A stretch of 64,000 bases of DNA from Crambe crambe. Taxonomy: Eukaryota > Porifera > Demospongiae > Poecilosclerida > Crambeidae. Where the stretch lies: the NCBI GenBank assembly GCA_963924555.1, contig OZ004581.1, positions 5,929,338 to 5,993,337 on the forward strand, written 5' to 3'. The notes below the pieces were generated by a model, which saw nothing but the letters and a program-made list of their open reading frames with translations, made no database searches and was not told the DNA's origin. Made by a program: the position numbers and the translations under genes. Positions 22,571 to 34,211 of this stretch are shown one piece after another. Positions within the stretch are counted from its first letter, which is position 1. Each line of letters begins with the position of its first letter.

Positions 22571-23035
22571 AAATTAGTTGATCACATGACTAGGGTCTAA
22601 TTAGAGGGTACAATAGTACCCTCTAAGTAGGGATGGCACAGATTGCCCCATCGGACTATTACTTAGTATTTTCCTTCATAACTCCAGAATACTTCCCTCC
22701 TACAGTCAGCAACTCCTAACTTGAAGACAGCAAGTATGAAGAGTAGAAGACAAAGTAGAATTGCCATTTTCATCATCATCAAACAACATATTTTAGAAAT
22801 GGTTCATTCAAATGCTATAATTTTTATACCACACTACTCAAAATTGACTGTGCTATAAGGTACATGCATAACACCAGTAAAGGCAATAAAAAAATTATGG
22901 TCAATTATAAGCTGTATAGATATGTGCTCCATCAGCATTAACCCCAGATCAGATTTATTTTAGCTCTTATTATGCCAATGAACTACATAGCTACAATTAG
23001 TATCCAGTTGCCCTATAATAAAATAAGGGAAAAAG
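22571..23035. other. No gene seen
   Basis: AT-rich intronic or intergenic sequence without recognisable features. Confidence 0.4.
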
Positions 23036-24090
23036 CATTTCGTGAAATGTGTAGGGATGACCACTGCTCAAAAAAGTAAGGAAACAAGAAGGATGGAAAT
23101 GGGATCAATCTTTGTTCTGTATATCCAGCCAATAATCCCTACATATACGTCGGGTAGCTTCAGATTATAGTGTAGTAATGTACGTATATGTAGGGATTGT
23201 TGGCTGGATATACAGAACAAAGATTGATCCCATTTCCATCCTTCTTGTTTCCTTACTTTTTTGAGCAGTGGTCATCCCTACATCTTTTTTCATTTCACGA
23301 AATGCTTTTTCCCTTACTTGTTCCTGGTCTTTTTTCCTCTCTTTTATGGTTTTAGCTATGTATAGAGTTCATTCTTCTATGTGTATGCAGGGACAGATGA
23401 AAGAAGAATAGTTCTCCAATAGTTCTCCAGCATACCAGCCCAATCATTATCAACGAGTCAAGGTGTTGTGTTATTGTTGAGCTATACTTGGAGGTCGAAG
23501 GAAGATGCTGAAATAGAGTCTACCGTCGTGAATCTAAATCCCTGAGTCGATACAGTAGTCTATCATCATTATCTAGAGCTAGCTAGCTAGCTAGAGACAG
23601 CTGAGTAATATTATAATTTCGAATAATTGGATATCAAATACATGCGCATGCGTATTATAGAAAAGATGGCTTCCTAATTGAATTAGTCGAGTGCTGTGCT
23701 CCCTAGTGTCTCCTTTTTTATCGACTCTTTCGAGGATCAATGAGTAGAAAAGATCGTAGTTCGTAGAATTTGGAGTGGATTTATCCAGAAATCATAGCTG
23801 TAGCTTGAATGGTTCGAGATATATGGTTGTCTAAGAATAATAATAATAATAATCAGAGAATGCAGTAGCACTCTCTATGTAGGGATGACTCGGACGGCCG
23901 CGCGCGCCGCCTATAGACTAATACTAAAGTGAAATTCTAGTTCTCCCACTTAGACCTAACAAAAGCTACTGTGAATGATTATCCAGCCTACTAGAGCCTA
24001 CTACAATGTGCAGACCAAGTTTCAGGACCAGGGAGCTTACCGTTTCAGAAATACGGCAAGCAGGTAAATCGCTATATTCTTCTTCTTCTC

Positions 24091-24137
<47 letters not shown>

Positions 24138-25263
24138 GACAACCATATCTCTCGAACCACTCAAGCTACAGCCATGATTTCTGGACAAATCCACTCCGAA
24201 TTCTACCAACTACGATCTTTTCTACTCGTTGATCCTCGAAAGAGTCGATGAAAAAGGAGACACTATGGAGCACAGCACTCGACTAATTCAATTAGGAAGC
24301 CAATACGCATGCGCATGTATTTGAATATCCAATTATTCGAAATCATAATATTACTCAGCTGTCTCTAGCTAGCTAGCTAGCTAGCTCTAGCTGATGATAG
24401 ACTACTGTATCGATTCGGGGATTTAGATTCACCACGGTAGACTCTATTTCAGCATCTTCGACCTCCAAGTATGGCTCAACAACACAACACCTTGACTCGA
24501 TAAATGATTGGGCTGGTATGCTATTGGAGAACTTCTTTCATCTGTCCCTGCATACACATAGAAGAATGAACTCTAATCATATCTAAAACCATAAAAGAGA
24601 GGAAAAAAGACCAGGAACAAGTAAGGGAAAAAGCATTTCGTGAAATGAAAAAAAGATGTAGGGATGACCACTGCTCAAAAAAGTAAGGAAACAAGAAGGA
24701 TGGAAGTGGGATCAATCTTTGTTCTGTATATCCAGCCAACAATCCCTACATATACATCAGGTAACTTCAGATTATAGTGTAGTAATGTGTGTATATGTAG
24801 GGATTGTTGGCTGGATATACAGAACAAAGATTGATCCCATTTCCATCCTTCTTGTTTCCTTACTTTTTTGAGCAGTGGTCATCCCTACATCTTTTTTTCA
24901 TTTCACGAAATGCTTTTTCCCTTACTTGTAATAATAGAGAAGAAGAAGAATCCAGCGATTTACCTGCTTGCCGTATTTCTGAAACAGTAAGCTCCCTGGT
25001 CCTGAAACTTGGTCTGCACATTGTAGTAGGCTCTAGTAGGCTGGATAATCATTCACAGTAGCTTTTGTTAGGTGTAAGTGGGGGAACTAGAATTTCACTT
25101 TTGTATTAGTCTATAGGCGGCGCGCGCGGCCGTCCGAGTCATCCCTACACTCAAGCTACAGGTATGATTTCTGGATAATTACCTTTTGTACCGTTGTTGC
25201 TACCGCACTCTCTGATAGAGAAGAAGAAGAAGAATCCAGCGATTTACCTGCTTGCCGTATTTG
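23036..25263. mobile_element. Nested foldback cluster
   Basis: At least two members of the GTAGGGATG family in opposite orientation. Bases about 23040-23300 and 24640-24905 are self-hairpins, and about 23300-23860 is the reverse complement of about 24160-24640. A GC-rich motif CGGCCGCGCGCGCCGCC (near 23896) has its mirror near 25117. A TTA microsatellite lies at about 24098-24135. The right edge runs directly into the truncated Copia element at 25264. Confidence 0.6.
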
Positions 25264-25269
25264 TGTTGG

Positions 25270-25764
25270 CCATGAATCCTAGTCTACTGTACTTGATTGG
25301 AGCAGACCCAAAGGATCCAGTAGTGGTCTGGAAGGCCTTAGCAAATCAGTTTCAAAGGAATACATGGGCTAATAAGCTGGAGCTGAAGCAGAAGCTGTTC
25401 TCTCTAAGGTTGACTGATGGCAGATCAGTGCAAGAACACATCAAGACAATGACCGAGATTTTTGACGAACTTTCGGCAATAGATGAGCCTGTTAAAGAGG
25501 AAGACCGTGTAGTATATCTCCTTGCCAGCTTGCCAGAGTGCAACAATGTGCTAGTAACTGCCCTTGAAGCTAGCACTGAAGTCCCAGCTCTTGCAGTAGT
25601 TACTAAACGTCTCTTACATGAAGAGAGTAAGCTGAAGAATCGTTCACCTGAGTTAGGCCAAGAAGGAGCATTGATCACAAGACTTAAGAGAGCAAGATGT
25701 CACTTCTGCCACAAACCACGGCATTTCAAAAGGGATTGCGAAGATTATGCAAAGATCAAGGATT
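25270..25764 (+). pseudogene. Copia gag (UBN2-type) with zinc knuckle
   Basis: Lacks the gag N-terminus. Reads VVWKALANQFQRNTWANKLE, SVQEHIKTMTEIFDELSAID and a CCHC knuckle, CHFCHKPRHFKRDC, near 25702, then a stop. The family packages the element RNA. The upstream residues come from the foldback element in the same frame by chance. Confidence 0.75.
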
Positions 25765-25799
25765 AAACCAAAGCCAAGAAGAAAACCAAAACTGGAGCC

Positions 25800-26855
25800 T
25801 TCAAGGTGACAATCTCAGCTGAAGATGAAAATAGTTCTGACAACGAAAGTACAGGTTTGGTAGTTCAACATGCCTTGTCATCTGATTTCCATGATCAATG
25901 GATAGTAGATTCTGGGGCCACTTGTCACATGTGCAACAGTGAGAGTCAGTTCGTTAATCTTCAAACTCTGAGCAAACCGTTGACAGTAACTCTCAGTGAT
26001 GGACACAGTCTTCAAGCAGCAGGGCGAGGTAACATGATTTTGAGAATGAGACTATCACACAACAAAATCCAAGAGTGTACCCTCTATGATGTGCTATTTG
26101 TGCCTGATCTAGCATATAATTTGCTCAGCGTGACCTCTGCTGCCAAGAAAGATAAGGTGACTACATTTACTGAGTCAAAGTGTGAAATCAAGGATGCCAA
26201 GTCAAGGCTTGTTGCTAGTGGAAGGAAGTCTTTACTACCTGGACTATGATGGAGCAATGCAACAAATCCACTCGATTTGTGATCATGAAAGTTTGAAAAG
26301 TATCATTTGGCATCGTCGATTTGGCCACTTGAGTGTACGAAATCTGCAGTTACTAGCAAAAGAAAACATGGTGAATGGTTTATCTCTTGATGGCTTACAA
26401 GATTTTGACTTTTGCGAATAATGTACAGAAGGGAAGAGTCATCGACTACCATTCCAACCTAGGACGTCAAAACTAGCAGAGCAGCCTCTAGAGCTAATAC
26501 ATAGCGATGTGTGTGGAAAGATCGGAACCAAATCACTTGGTGGCGGTGAATACTTTGTCACTTTTATTGATGATCACACTCATCATGTGTGGGTGTATAT
26601 CTTAGAACGGAAAGATGAAGTTTTTCAACAATTTCGTGAATGGAAGGTTCAAGTCGAGAAGTCAACAGGTAGGAATATCAAAATTCTTCGTACCGATAAT
26701 GGAGGTGAGTATACCTCGACTGAGTTTACCTCCTATCTAACCAGTGAGGGTATCAGGCATGAGGTAACCATACCTCATACACCACAACAAAATGGTGTCT
26801 CTGAGAGACTGAATCGTACATTAGTTGAGTGTGTATGCACCATGTTAGCCGTTAC
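25800..26855 (+). pseudogene. Copia protease and integrase, first part
   Basis: Protease with WIVDSGATCH (active-site DSG) near 25900. The GAG-pre-integrase zinc motif follows after a frameshift (HRRFGHLSVRNLQLL), and an in-frame stop lies at 26419-26421. The integrase core carries HSDVCGKIG, LRTDNGGEYTS and PQQNGVSERLNRT, so all three acidic catalytic residues are present. The reading is cut at 26855 by the gypsy insertion. Confidence 0.75.
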
Positions 26856-26879
26856 TGTAAAAGTATGAAATACTAATGT

Positions 26880-27538
26880 CTCCAGGCACATGTTTATCAT
26901 GACCACATCTTGTACATTTTGATGTTCTAGCACGGGCTCCACCACCTCGACCACTTCAACCTTTGTTGACCTCATCAATAGTGATTGGGTCTTTCTTGCT
27001 GCCTTCTTGTAGAAAGGCCTGTTGTTCTGTTACCGCTTCCTTCTGTCTTATGGCTTTCTTGGCTTTTTCTAGAGTTAGAGTGGCATCCATTTGTAGTTTT
27101 TTAGAGAGTGCCACATCTCTAATGCCTACCACTAATTGGTCTCGCAACATTTCTTGTTTAAGGGTTCCATACTCGCAATTCTCAATTAGTTCATAGAGTG
27201 TTGTAATGTATTGCTCAGAAGATTCACCCTCTCTCTGATCTCTGCGGTTGAATTTGGCCCTCTCATATATAGTATTTTTCCTAACTTGGAAATAATCATC
27301 AAATTTCTCCATGACTGTATCATACACTTTCCGTCCCTCTGCTGTGATGTTTGTAGAGCTGAGGACAGCATCAGCTTCCTCTCCCATACAGTATAGCAAT
27401 GTACTGACTTGTCTGAGGTTGTCTTGGCTGGCTAAATTGGAGGCTGTTCAAATCGCCTCTTCCATTTCGCCCAGTTGTCAGGATTTTTGAAGTCGAAGGG
27501 TTCTGGAGCAGGTAAGCGAAGTTCAGCCATCTATCCCA
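26880..27538 (-). pseudogene. Gypsy gag fragment
   Basis: Minus strand, starting MAELRLPAPEPFDF near 27530. After a frameshift it reads LLYCMGEEADAVLSSTNI, YDTVMEKFDDYFQVRKNTIY and LRDQLVVGIRDVALSKKLQ, ending in a partial CCHC knuckle (CTRCGHDKH). Typical of the widespread metazoan gypsy gag related to K02A2.6-like elements. Confidence 0.7.
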
Positions 27539-27550
27539 CTTCTGACACCA

Positions 27551-27709
27551 TGTAAAAGTATGAAATACTAATGGCCAAATCAGTTAACTCTCATATATGA
27601 GCAGCTGCTCAATCACGAGACTAACATACAAAATGACATAACTATAGGATGATACAATGTCATGTATAATAACTAATGGAAATACACAACTAAACATAAT
27701 ACTGTCACA
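27551..27709 (-). repeat. LTR of the inserted gypsy element (159 bp)
   Basis: TG...CA ends on the minus strand. Bounded by the target duplication outside and the primer site inside. Confidence 0.75.
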
Positions 27710-27714
27710 GTTAC

Positions 27715-29201
27715 CTCATCGATTCTGGGCTGAAGCATTGTCAACAGCAGTATATCTTCGAAATCGGAGTCCAACCAAAGCTCTGGAAGGTATTACCCCC
27801 TTTGAAGCATGGCATGGCAGTAAACCAGATGTGAGTGCTCTTCAAATTTTTGGATGTTGTGCATATGCTCATGTGCCAAAGACTGAGAGATGAAAACTTG
27901 ACCTGAAGACAAGAAAATGTGTTTTATTGGGGTATGGAAACCAGCAAAAGGGATATCGTCTCTATGATATCACTCGTGAAAAAGTGATTCATAGTAGAGA
28001 TGTCATCTTCAATGAATTATCGTCAATGCCTGGCATTCAGAAGGAGCAGAAAGAAGAAGCTAACACGTATGTGGAGTTACAATTGAAGAAGAGCCAGTTA
28101 CTGAGGAATCTGCTATTCCCAATTCTGAAGAGATCGATCAATCAGAAGAGTCTGAGGCACAAGCACCTGCCATACCACTACGAAGATCCAGTAGAATCAG
28201 ACATACATATAAACTCGACTGGTATGGCCATAACCATAGAATGATAGCTTCAGATGAACAGGATCCGTCCACAGTAGAAGAAGCTCTCTCTACTCCTGAC
28301 AAGTCCAAGTGGATAGAAACCATGGAAAGAGAGATGGAATCATTTCACTCTAATGAAGTTCGGGAGCTTGTGGAGCCACTGCCAAACAGGAAGATTGTAG
28401 GAAGCAAGTGGATTTTCAAATGAAAGATTGGAACTGTTGAACATTACAAGGCAAGGCTATTCTCAACGATTTGGACTTGACTATAAAGAAACATTCAGTC
28501 CTGTTGTCCGCTTTGAATCAGTTCGGTCAGTCATTGCCCTGGGTGCACACTACAAGCTGCAGCTACATCAAATGGATGTGTCTATTGCTTTCTTACATGG
28601 AGAACTATCAGAAGAAGTTTTTATGAAACAGCCTGAAGGTTTCACCAAACCCAGTGAAGAGCATCTTGTATGTCGTCTCAAACGAAGCATATATGCAATC
28701 ACCTCGCTGTTGGAATCATGCCTTAGATCAACATCTGAAAGAAATGGGATTCAAGCAGACCATCAGTGACCTGGGGATGTTGGAGATAGAAAATCAACAT
28801 CTGGATATGTATTTCTCCTTGGAGGAGCTGCTATTAGCTGGAAGAGCAGCAAACAATCCTGTGTTGCCTTATCTACTGCAGAATATGTGGCTCTGTCTGC
28901 AGCAGCCCAGGAAGCTATTTGGCTGCAACAACTCATCAGTGATCTGGTGAACAAGAACATTCAAGAAACCATTATCTTGGAAGATAATCAATCTGCCATA
29001 TGTCTAGCTAAATATCAGCAAGTACATGTGAAAATCAAGCACATTGAGATAAAGTATCACTTCATTCGTGACCAAATGGAAGCTGGAAGGATCAAACTGT
29101 CCTATTGCCCATCAGAAGATATGGTAGCTGATATGCTAACCAAAGGCCTGCGTATTCTGCAATTTGAAAAAACTTTGCCAACTGGCAGGCATGGTAGCTA
29201 A
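27715..29201 (+). pseudogene. Copia integrase end, reverse transcriptase and RNase H
   Basis: Continues the integrase (LPHRFWAEALSTAVYLRNRS; GCCAYAHVPKTER). Reverse transcriptase follows with KIVGSKWIFK, a stop or frameshift, RLFSQRFGLDYKETFSPVVR and LHQMDVSIAFLHGELSEEVF. Around 28766 the sequence jumps to the end of the domain, so the YVDD catalytic block is missing. RNase H is present ([41 protein letters not shown]). The element cannot self-mobilise. Confidence 0.75.
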
Positions 29202-29214
29202 GAGTGAGAAGGAG

Positions 29215-29454
29215 TGTTGGTGAACATGCACTCTCGGCAAAACACTTGTCAAACCACTATGCAACCACAATCACGCACCTGTAAATTCATGCACTGTTTC
29301 TAGAAATATCATCTTTTCTTTAGTTCAGTTTTGTATTGCTCTTGATTTATCATTCTTGAAAATTAACACTTCTCTCAGTGACACATCTGTAATGTAAAAT
29401 ACATTGTATATAAGAATTATTACCTGTTTTTTTCTACTTGGTATGTGGTCGACA
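29215..29454 (+). repeat. 3' LTR of the Copia element
   Basis: Starts TGTTGG after a purine-rich AGTGAGAAGGAG and ends TCGACA. A fragment of the same LTR lies inverted at 61498-61583. Confidence 0.65.
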
Positions 29455-29455
29455 C

Positions 29456-29697
29456 TTGAAATAATAATAATAATAGAAGAATCTAGCGATTTACCTGCTT
29501 GCCATATTTCTGAAATGGTAAGCTCCCTGGTCCTGAAACTTGGTCTGCACTTTATAGTAGGCTCTAGTAGGCTCCATGGATAATCATTCACAGTAGCTTT
29601 TGTTAAGTGTACTAGAATTTCACTTTTGTATTAGTCTATAGGCAGCGCATGCAGCCGTCCGCGTCATCCCTACATAGAGAGAGCTACCGCTCTCTCT
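29456..29697. mobile_element. Foldback family terminus
   Basis: From an AAT run through GAATCTAGCGATTTACCTGC to the terminal hairpin GAGAGAGCTACCGCTCTCTC and TGATA. It is the right-hand part of the family represented at 15577-16682. Confidence 0.6.
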
Positions 29698-29755
29698 GAT
29701 AATGATGCACTCCAACATGCAGTACATACTAAGATATTTTACTGTGTATAATTAC

Positions 29756-29836
29756 CAAGTTGGGCATCATAAGGTTGGGCATTTCCTTCAGGTTGAGCAT
29801 TCTCACCGGGTAGGACATCTCCACCATCACTACTAA
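29756..29836 (-). CDS. 81-nt linker exon
   Basis: Acceptor TTTTTATCAG and donor GTAATTAT enclose 81 bases in phase 1 to phase 1 encoding SSDGGDVLPGENAQPEGNAQ and PYDAQL. Low-complexity, acidic and proline-containing, as expected for a flexible linker. It connects the pseudo-caspase exon to the CARD-like exon across a transposon-rich intron of about 10 kb. Confidence 0.5.
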
Positions 29837-30057
29837 CTGATAAAAATAAAGTTACCATAATTTGGGAAATTTTCATTAGATGTTTACACTTTCATGTTAA
29901 TTTGTTACAGCTTAGCTGTACTTGTAATTAGCTATCACACTACAAGGTAATTAATTTTCATGTTTAATTTTCATTGTTGAACATGACCCATCAACATCAT
30001 CAATCTACAGTAAATTCTTATTTCTGATGTGTGTTTCAAGTTACATAGAGTCCTTAC

Positions 30058-30747
30058 CTTCTAAGTTAATGTGGCAGTTAAGTAATGATATCATTTCTGT
30101 TTCCATTAACGATGTTTCAAGATCCTTAGAGTCTGACTTCAAAGCAATACTTGCTTGCACAAGGAGAGCTTCAAAGGAATACAATAAGGATGGATCTTTC
30201 AGAAGGTCATTAACTTTGCTGAGCAATCTGATTTTTCTGCTTCTATTTATCACATGGAAAATGAGATAATTGCCTCCTTTTGGAACCTTCATTACTGATG
30301 GTACATGTAGTACTGGTGGTTTTCTTTCTTGTGATGGATCCCTTGGTTCACCAGTGATCATGCATTCATGAGTTTCAAACAGGAAGACCCTCGGAATGTG
30401 TCCAAGAATATTAGGTGCTTCTGGGAATAAAGGTTTGATTATATCCTTGTCTTTGCAAACTTCTTCCCCCTTCATCATCAGGACATCACGTTTATCTCCT
30501 TTTCCAGTATAAGAAAATATGAAAATTAGGCAACGATACTTCTTAAGATTTTCCCGTTTAAGATCCTTTACATCCTTTATGCATTGATTCCAAACTTCTT
30601 TACTAGCTCCATGTTTGCAATAAACATCAAATTTCAATTCATTAAATGACTTTTCAAACTCTTCATAATCAGTGACTGCATCAGAAGCATCAGTCAAGAT
30701 GAACACAGCACCATTGTTGTTCGACTCCTTCTTCAATTTAATAAAAT
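30058..30747 (-). CDS. Caspase-fold exon lacking both catalytic residues (pseudo-caspase)
   Basis: Same layout and splice phase as the exon at 13677-14483. Shared blocks: GAVFILTDASD, FDVYCKHGASK, YRCLIFIFS, CKDKDIIKPLFPE, IPRVFLFE and GGNYLIFH. The catalytic His of SCHG is replaced (SYTG), and the catalytic Cys of ESCRR is replaced (ETHEC, where His occupies the Cys position). The p10 substrate loop (GYFAYGN-type) is absent. The frame is fully open over 690 nt, so it is maintained rather than decaying. By analogy with c-FLIP and other pseudo-caspases it may act as scaffold, activator or brake of the active caspase. Begins after CTGTTATAG and ends at GTAAGG. Confidence 0.8.
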
Positions 30748-31082
30748 CTATAACAGTGAGATATTGCACATGAGCAGATAATTTATTGTGGTATCTCTAC
30801 GTATGTGTAGGAGAATTAAATGGCTGCTGCTAGAGCTGCTACATGATTTATACTATCTGCATGATCTCCATTTTCGAGACCAATCAATACTTGAAGCTAG
30901 TGTATTGCATGCGTAGGTCAGCTGGTTTATGTGGAGGTAATGTTTAATCCTTTCTTGATGCTCATCAGATTCTAAGAATACCCATATGGGTTATCTGAGT
31001 TGCAAACATTTCAATCCCCCAAAATGATTTATATTGACCCATTCATTTTTGCAGTGCTGCACCAGCTATTTGCCAATTAAGC

Positions 31083-31819
31083 TTATAATAACCTTCTGCT
31101 AATGTAGACCTTTCCAAGTTTCTGCCAGTAGCCTTTATATTGTGACATGATAACATAGCTACCTGCTATGTTTGGGTACTTACTACCTCTGCATATTATG
31201 TTGCTAACACATACTTCACCTTTAGTTATGCTAGTGCAAATTTCCCTTTCACTTGTAGTAAGGTTGGTATTTACACTGCTGTTCAGGCCCGTACCCAGAA
31301 AATTTGAAAGGGGGGTTCCAACAATCCACGTGGAAAAAAATATTTGCCTGGCCATGCCCATTTTTGCCTGACCACACCCATTTTTGATAGATCTGCGTAC
31401 ACTGTTAATCGTAGGCAGGGAAGATGGTACCACTTCTACTGTATAGTTTCACAGTAAGACTTGGATACAAGCTGAACTTAGCAGAGCTAATAGCTTCAGG
31501 CACCATAGATCAATAGCTGTTTTAAATTCAGTAGCCTAGGGGTGGGTTATAGCTAGCTAAAAACTGACCTTTTCTGCTTTGCTAGACTCTCTCTGCTTCG
31601 TGCTAGCTCATGCACATGAACTAAAATGATTTTTAATGACACCCGCGATGTATGCGCGCATTTAAAATTCAATTTGAAAAGGGGGTTCGATTGAACTCCC
31701 GAACCCCCACTGGGTACGGGCCTGTTATTCTCACGCATAGCTTGATTTAAGTATGTGTACTGGATTCTCTCATTGTTTGGAACCCTCAAAGTCTTAGTTC
31801 TGAGATTCTCCTTCACCAT
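31083..31819 (-). pseudogene. Short open frame interrupted by a MITE
   Basis: The minus-strand reading from 31819 (MVKENLRTKTLRV) is interrupted by the element at 31286-31726 and appears to resume in frame beyond it (SSVNTNLTTSEREICTS) down to a stop near 31083. Together about 97 codons. No family recognised and splice sites unclear; it may be chance or an old transposon gene. Confidence 0.25.
31286..31726. mobile_element. MITE with CAGGCCCGTACCCA termini
   Basis: Begins CAGGCCCGTACCCA and ends with the exact inverse TGGGTACGGGCCTG. The inner G-rich GAAAGGGGGGTTC and mirror follow. Similar termini are common on hAT-like MITEs, but no clear 8-base target duplication is seen here. Noncoding. 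Confidence 0.65.
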
Positions 31820-32243
31820 GGCTCTCTCTTTGGCACTTCAAACAATCACCTAGTTCGTGTACACTGCAATCTCTGTTGTTTTTGTTCATTGCTGTCTTTT
31901 AGTCAGTTCTCTGCATGTCATAATGGGCTTGATTTGTTGGCAAAGACAGCCAAGAAGCATTAGCACTCTTTTTACGATGTAGCGTTACTGCGTAGTGACT
32001 GCGACCCTCCTGTCTGTTTGTCTTTAGTACAGTAGTAGAGCTTGAAGTTGTGTTGGCTAGTAGCTAGCTAAGCTTGCTAATTTACGTGCTCGATACACAT
32101 CACTGCGCATCATTGCACATGCTATTAATACGTACCACCATTGATCATAGTCGCCTTCACTCAGGTGCCGAGGAAAAAATGCATGGTCAACGAATAATAT
32201 CTAACTGTCAGTGTCAGAATGTGCATAGCTAGAATACTCCTCA

Positions 32244-32546
32244 TCACTTTCCTCCAGGTCTGACCAATCTCATCTTGCTGGTAATCACATCCAGCTGAAC
32301 GTTCTTTTTCCTTCTTTTTGTAGCTACACTGATTCGTATTGCATCCGGAGCCCCTTTGAATACTCTTTGTCGTACAGCACTAATATTCTCTTTACTGTCC
32401 CATTCTATTGCCAATACCCCATAGGTATGAGGTTTTCCAACTGATACCTGTCGTCCGGAGAGTTGCTGGTGGTGGAATTGGAGTTGCTGGTGGTGGAGTG
32501 GCTCTTGTTCATTCATAATATATATGTCATTTATAATTATCAACAA
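32244..32546 (-). CDS. Hypothetical small protein, unrecognised
   Basis: An open frame of 100 codons with a His/Gln-rich N-terminus containing a short tandem repeat (HHQQLQF, HHQQLSG), then HTYGVLAIEWDSKENISAVR and a basic KRRKKN. No family recognised, no splice signals clearly required. It lies in the intron between the 25-nt exon and the pseudo-caspase exon, same strand, and could be a relic of a mobile element. Confidence 0.25.
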   Translation of the reverse strand: MLIIINDIYIMNEQEPLHHQQLQFHHQQLSGRQVSVGKPHTYGVLAIEWDSKENISAVRQRVFKGAPDAIRISVATKRRKKNVQLDVITSKMRLVRPGGK

Positions 32547-32599
32547 TTTTATTATTACCTGAAGTGTGATGATTGTTAACGTCTTTGTAGTTCTATAAA

Positions 32600-34209
32600 A
32601 GGTAATGTTTACATACCTATCTGTCTTTGAATTTGTGGTTTTGTGGTTTGCGGGTAGTCTTTTAGATCAAGTGGTATCTCTGTACTGGTGCAGCTGCTCA
32701 ATTCAAACTTTCATGCAGCTGTCAATCTGACTTGTTTATTTACGAAGCATGATCATTGAAGTAAGCTGCTTGTCAGAAAAAAGTTTTTGTGGTTTGAAAC
32801 TGTTGTGTCCTACGTAATTGAGGGCATCCATTGTACAAGGTACGTGTATAATACTTAATTATAATTATATCAAAAGTTAGTTAAAGTTAGTATTTGTTAG
32901 ATTATGCTGTCGATGGTTTCTATGTTTTAGTGTGATTCCTGTAATAGCCTGTAAAATCCGCACCATTTACCCAGAATTATTTCGCGGGTTGAGCGCACTA
33001 TATTATACCGCAGAAATAAAAATTATATTATATCAATGGACTTCCAATCTAGGTTGCGGAAAGACTGCATGTACCTCAGCATAGCTATGTCCCTGACTGC
33101 TTACATGCTAGCCCTGCACATGCTGTTAGTGTCTATCTATTCACTAGTTAAATTTAGCTTGTAGCTAGTGCCCAGCACCCCATGAATACCGATATATACA
33201 TTAGTACGACTAATCAAAATTGTTGTGCTGACCAGCTTTTGCATGCCCGCATTGTAGATTCAGCCATTGCCTCTACTTCACTACAGTATTAAGCTACTAT
33301 TGGCTAACTTGAGAAATCATGGTAATATTAATAATCATTCATAGCTATGTTCTAACAATTCAGTTTGTATATCCACAATGCTTGCATTTCTCTAGTAGCT
33401 AACCTTCTGTAAATGGTCAATTGTCATTTACATATCCTATTTGCACGGCACCAACTTGAAGGTGCTCAAAGCTCATAGCTACACTTTTGATGCTCTAACA
33501 GTCCAACCAAGAGAGCTAGACCAAGAAAGAAGCAGAGCAGCAAGCCTATAATAGAGCAACAAACAAGGTGCTAGAGCTCAGAGGCTAGAAGAGAACATGC
33601 AGGTTTTGGATATGGGCATGCTAGCCTTAGCAAGATGCCTCCTATACTTTAAGTCTGCATAATTATGGATTCAGCATGCTGTATAATGGTAGAGCAATAG
33701 GTTTAGTTACCCTGGGTATCATGACACTGCCCCTACACACACTGTCTGTCATATATCAGAGGTTATACTGTATTTACGTACATCACACTTTTAAAATGGA
33801 CAACTCGAAGCTTTCCATGTGTGCTCACTGATAGATCTGACAATCCTTCTGTGGTTCAAATAATTAAAGGACAACACTTCAATGAGGAGAATATATTATG
33901 GTCTTAGTGTCCATCCTGCCAGAGTCGAACAGCATAGCACATAACAGCACCCAATGCTGGCTTTGCCAGGGAATAGCTCAGGCAATGCTGCCTTTTTATG
34001 CTCTTCTGCTATGGTGTGTGCACTGTATGGCTATGCGCTAGCCTTTGCGTGCAGATTCAAGCGATGCTTGCCTTATGTGTTGTATGTGCCAAGGCGTTAC
34101 GTGCTGAGCATGTGCTAAGTATGTGCTATGCTCAAGCATGCATGCTGGCTTTTATGTGTTGTATATAATGTGGATGTCTTATGCTATGATGAAGTTAGTT
34201 ATTAGGTAA
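32600..34209. other. No gene; cryptic repetitive sequence
   Basis: Mostly AT-rich. From about 34010 a degenerate repeat of words like TATGTGCTAAGC, GCCTTTATGTGTTG and TGTGCCAAG starts. It continues after the next element at 35010-35075, so that element split a simple-repeat tract. Confidence 0.4.
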
Positions 34210-34211
34210 TA

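Larger units (their letters stand above)
26856..27709 (-). mobile_element. Internally deleted gypsy-type element inserted in Copia
   Basis: Flanked by a 5-base target duplication, GTTAC (26851-26855 and 27710-27714). On the minus strand it has a complete 5' LTR (27709-27551, TGTGACAG...TTTTACA), a primer-site-like TGGTGTCAGAAG directly after, about 600 bases of gag, and then only the last 23 bases of the 3' LTR (26878-26856). Everything from mid-gag to the 3' LTR end has been lost. Confidence 0.8.
25264..29454 (+). mobile_element. Ty1/copia retrotransposon, 5'-truncated and internally deleted
   Basis: Gene order gag, protease, integrase, reverse transcriptase, RNase H identifies Copia. The 5' LTR and gag start are missing. 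The 3' LTR (29215-29454) begins TGTTGGTGAA and ends GGTCGACA after a purine tract. A gypsy-type mini-element is inserted in the integrase at 26856-27709. The catalytic part of the reverse transcriptase is deleted near 28766. The copy is dead. Confidence 0.85.

Noticed and set aside
24006-24251. Leu-rich or Asn-rich open frames
   Set aside because: Translation of an ATT/AAT microsatellite in a foldback element.
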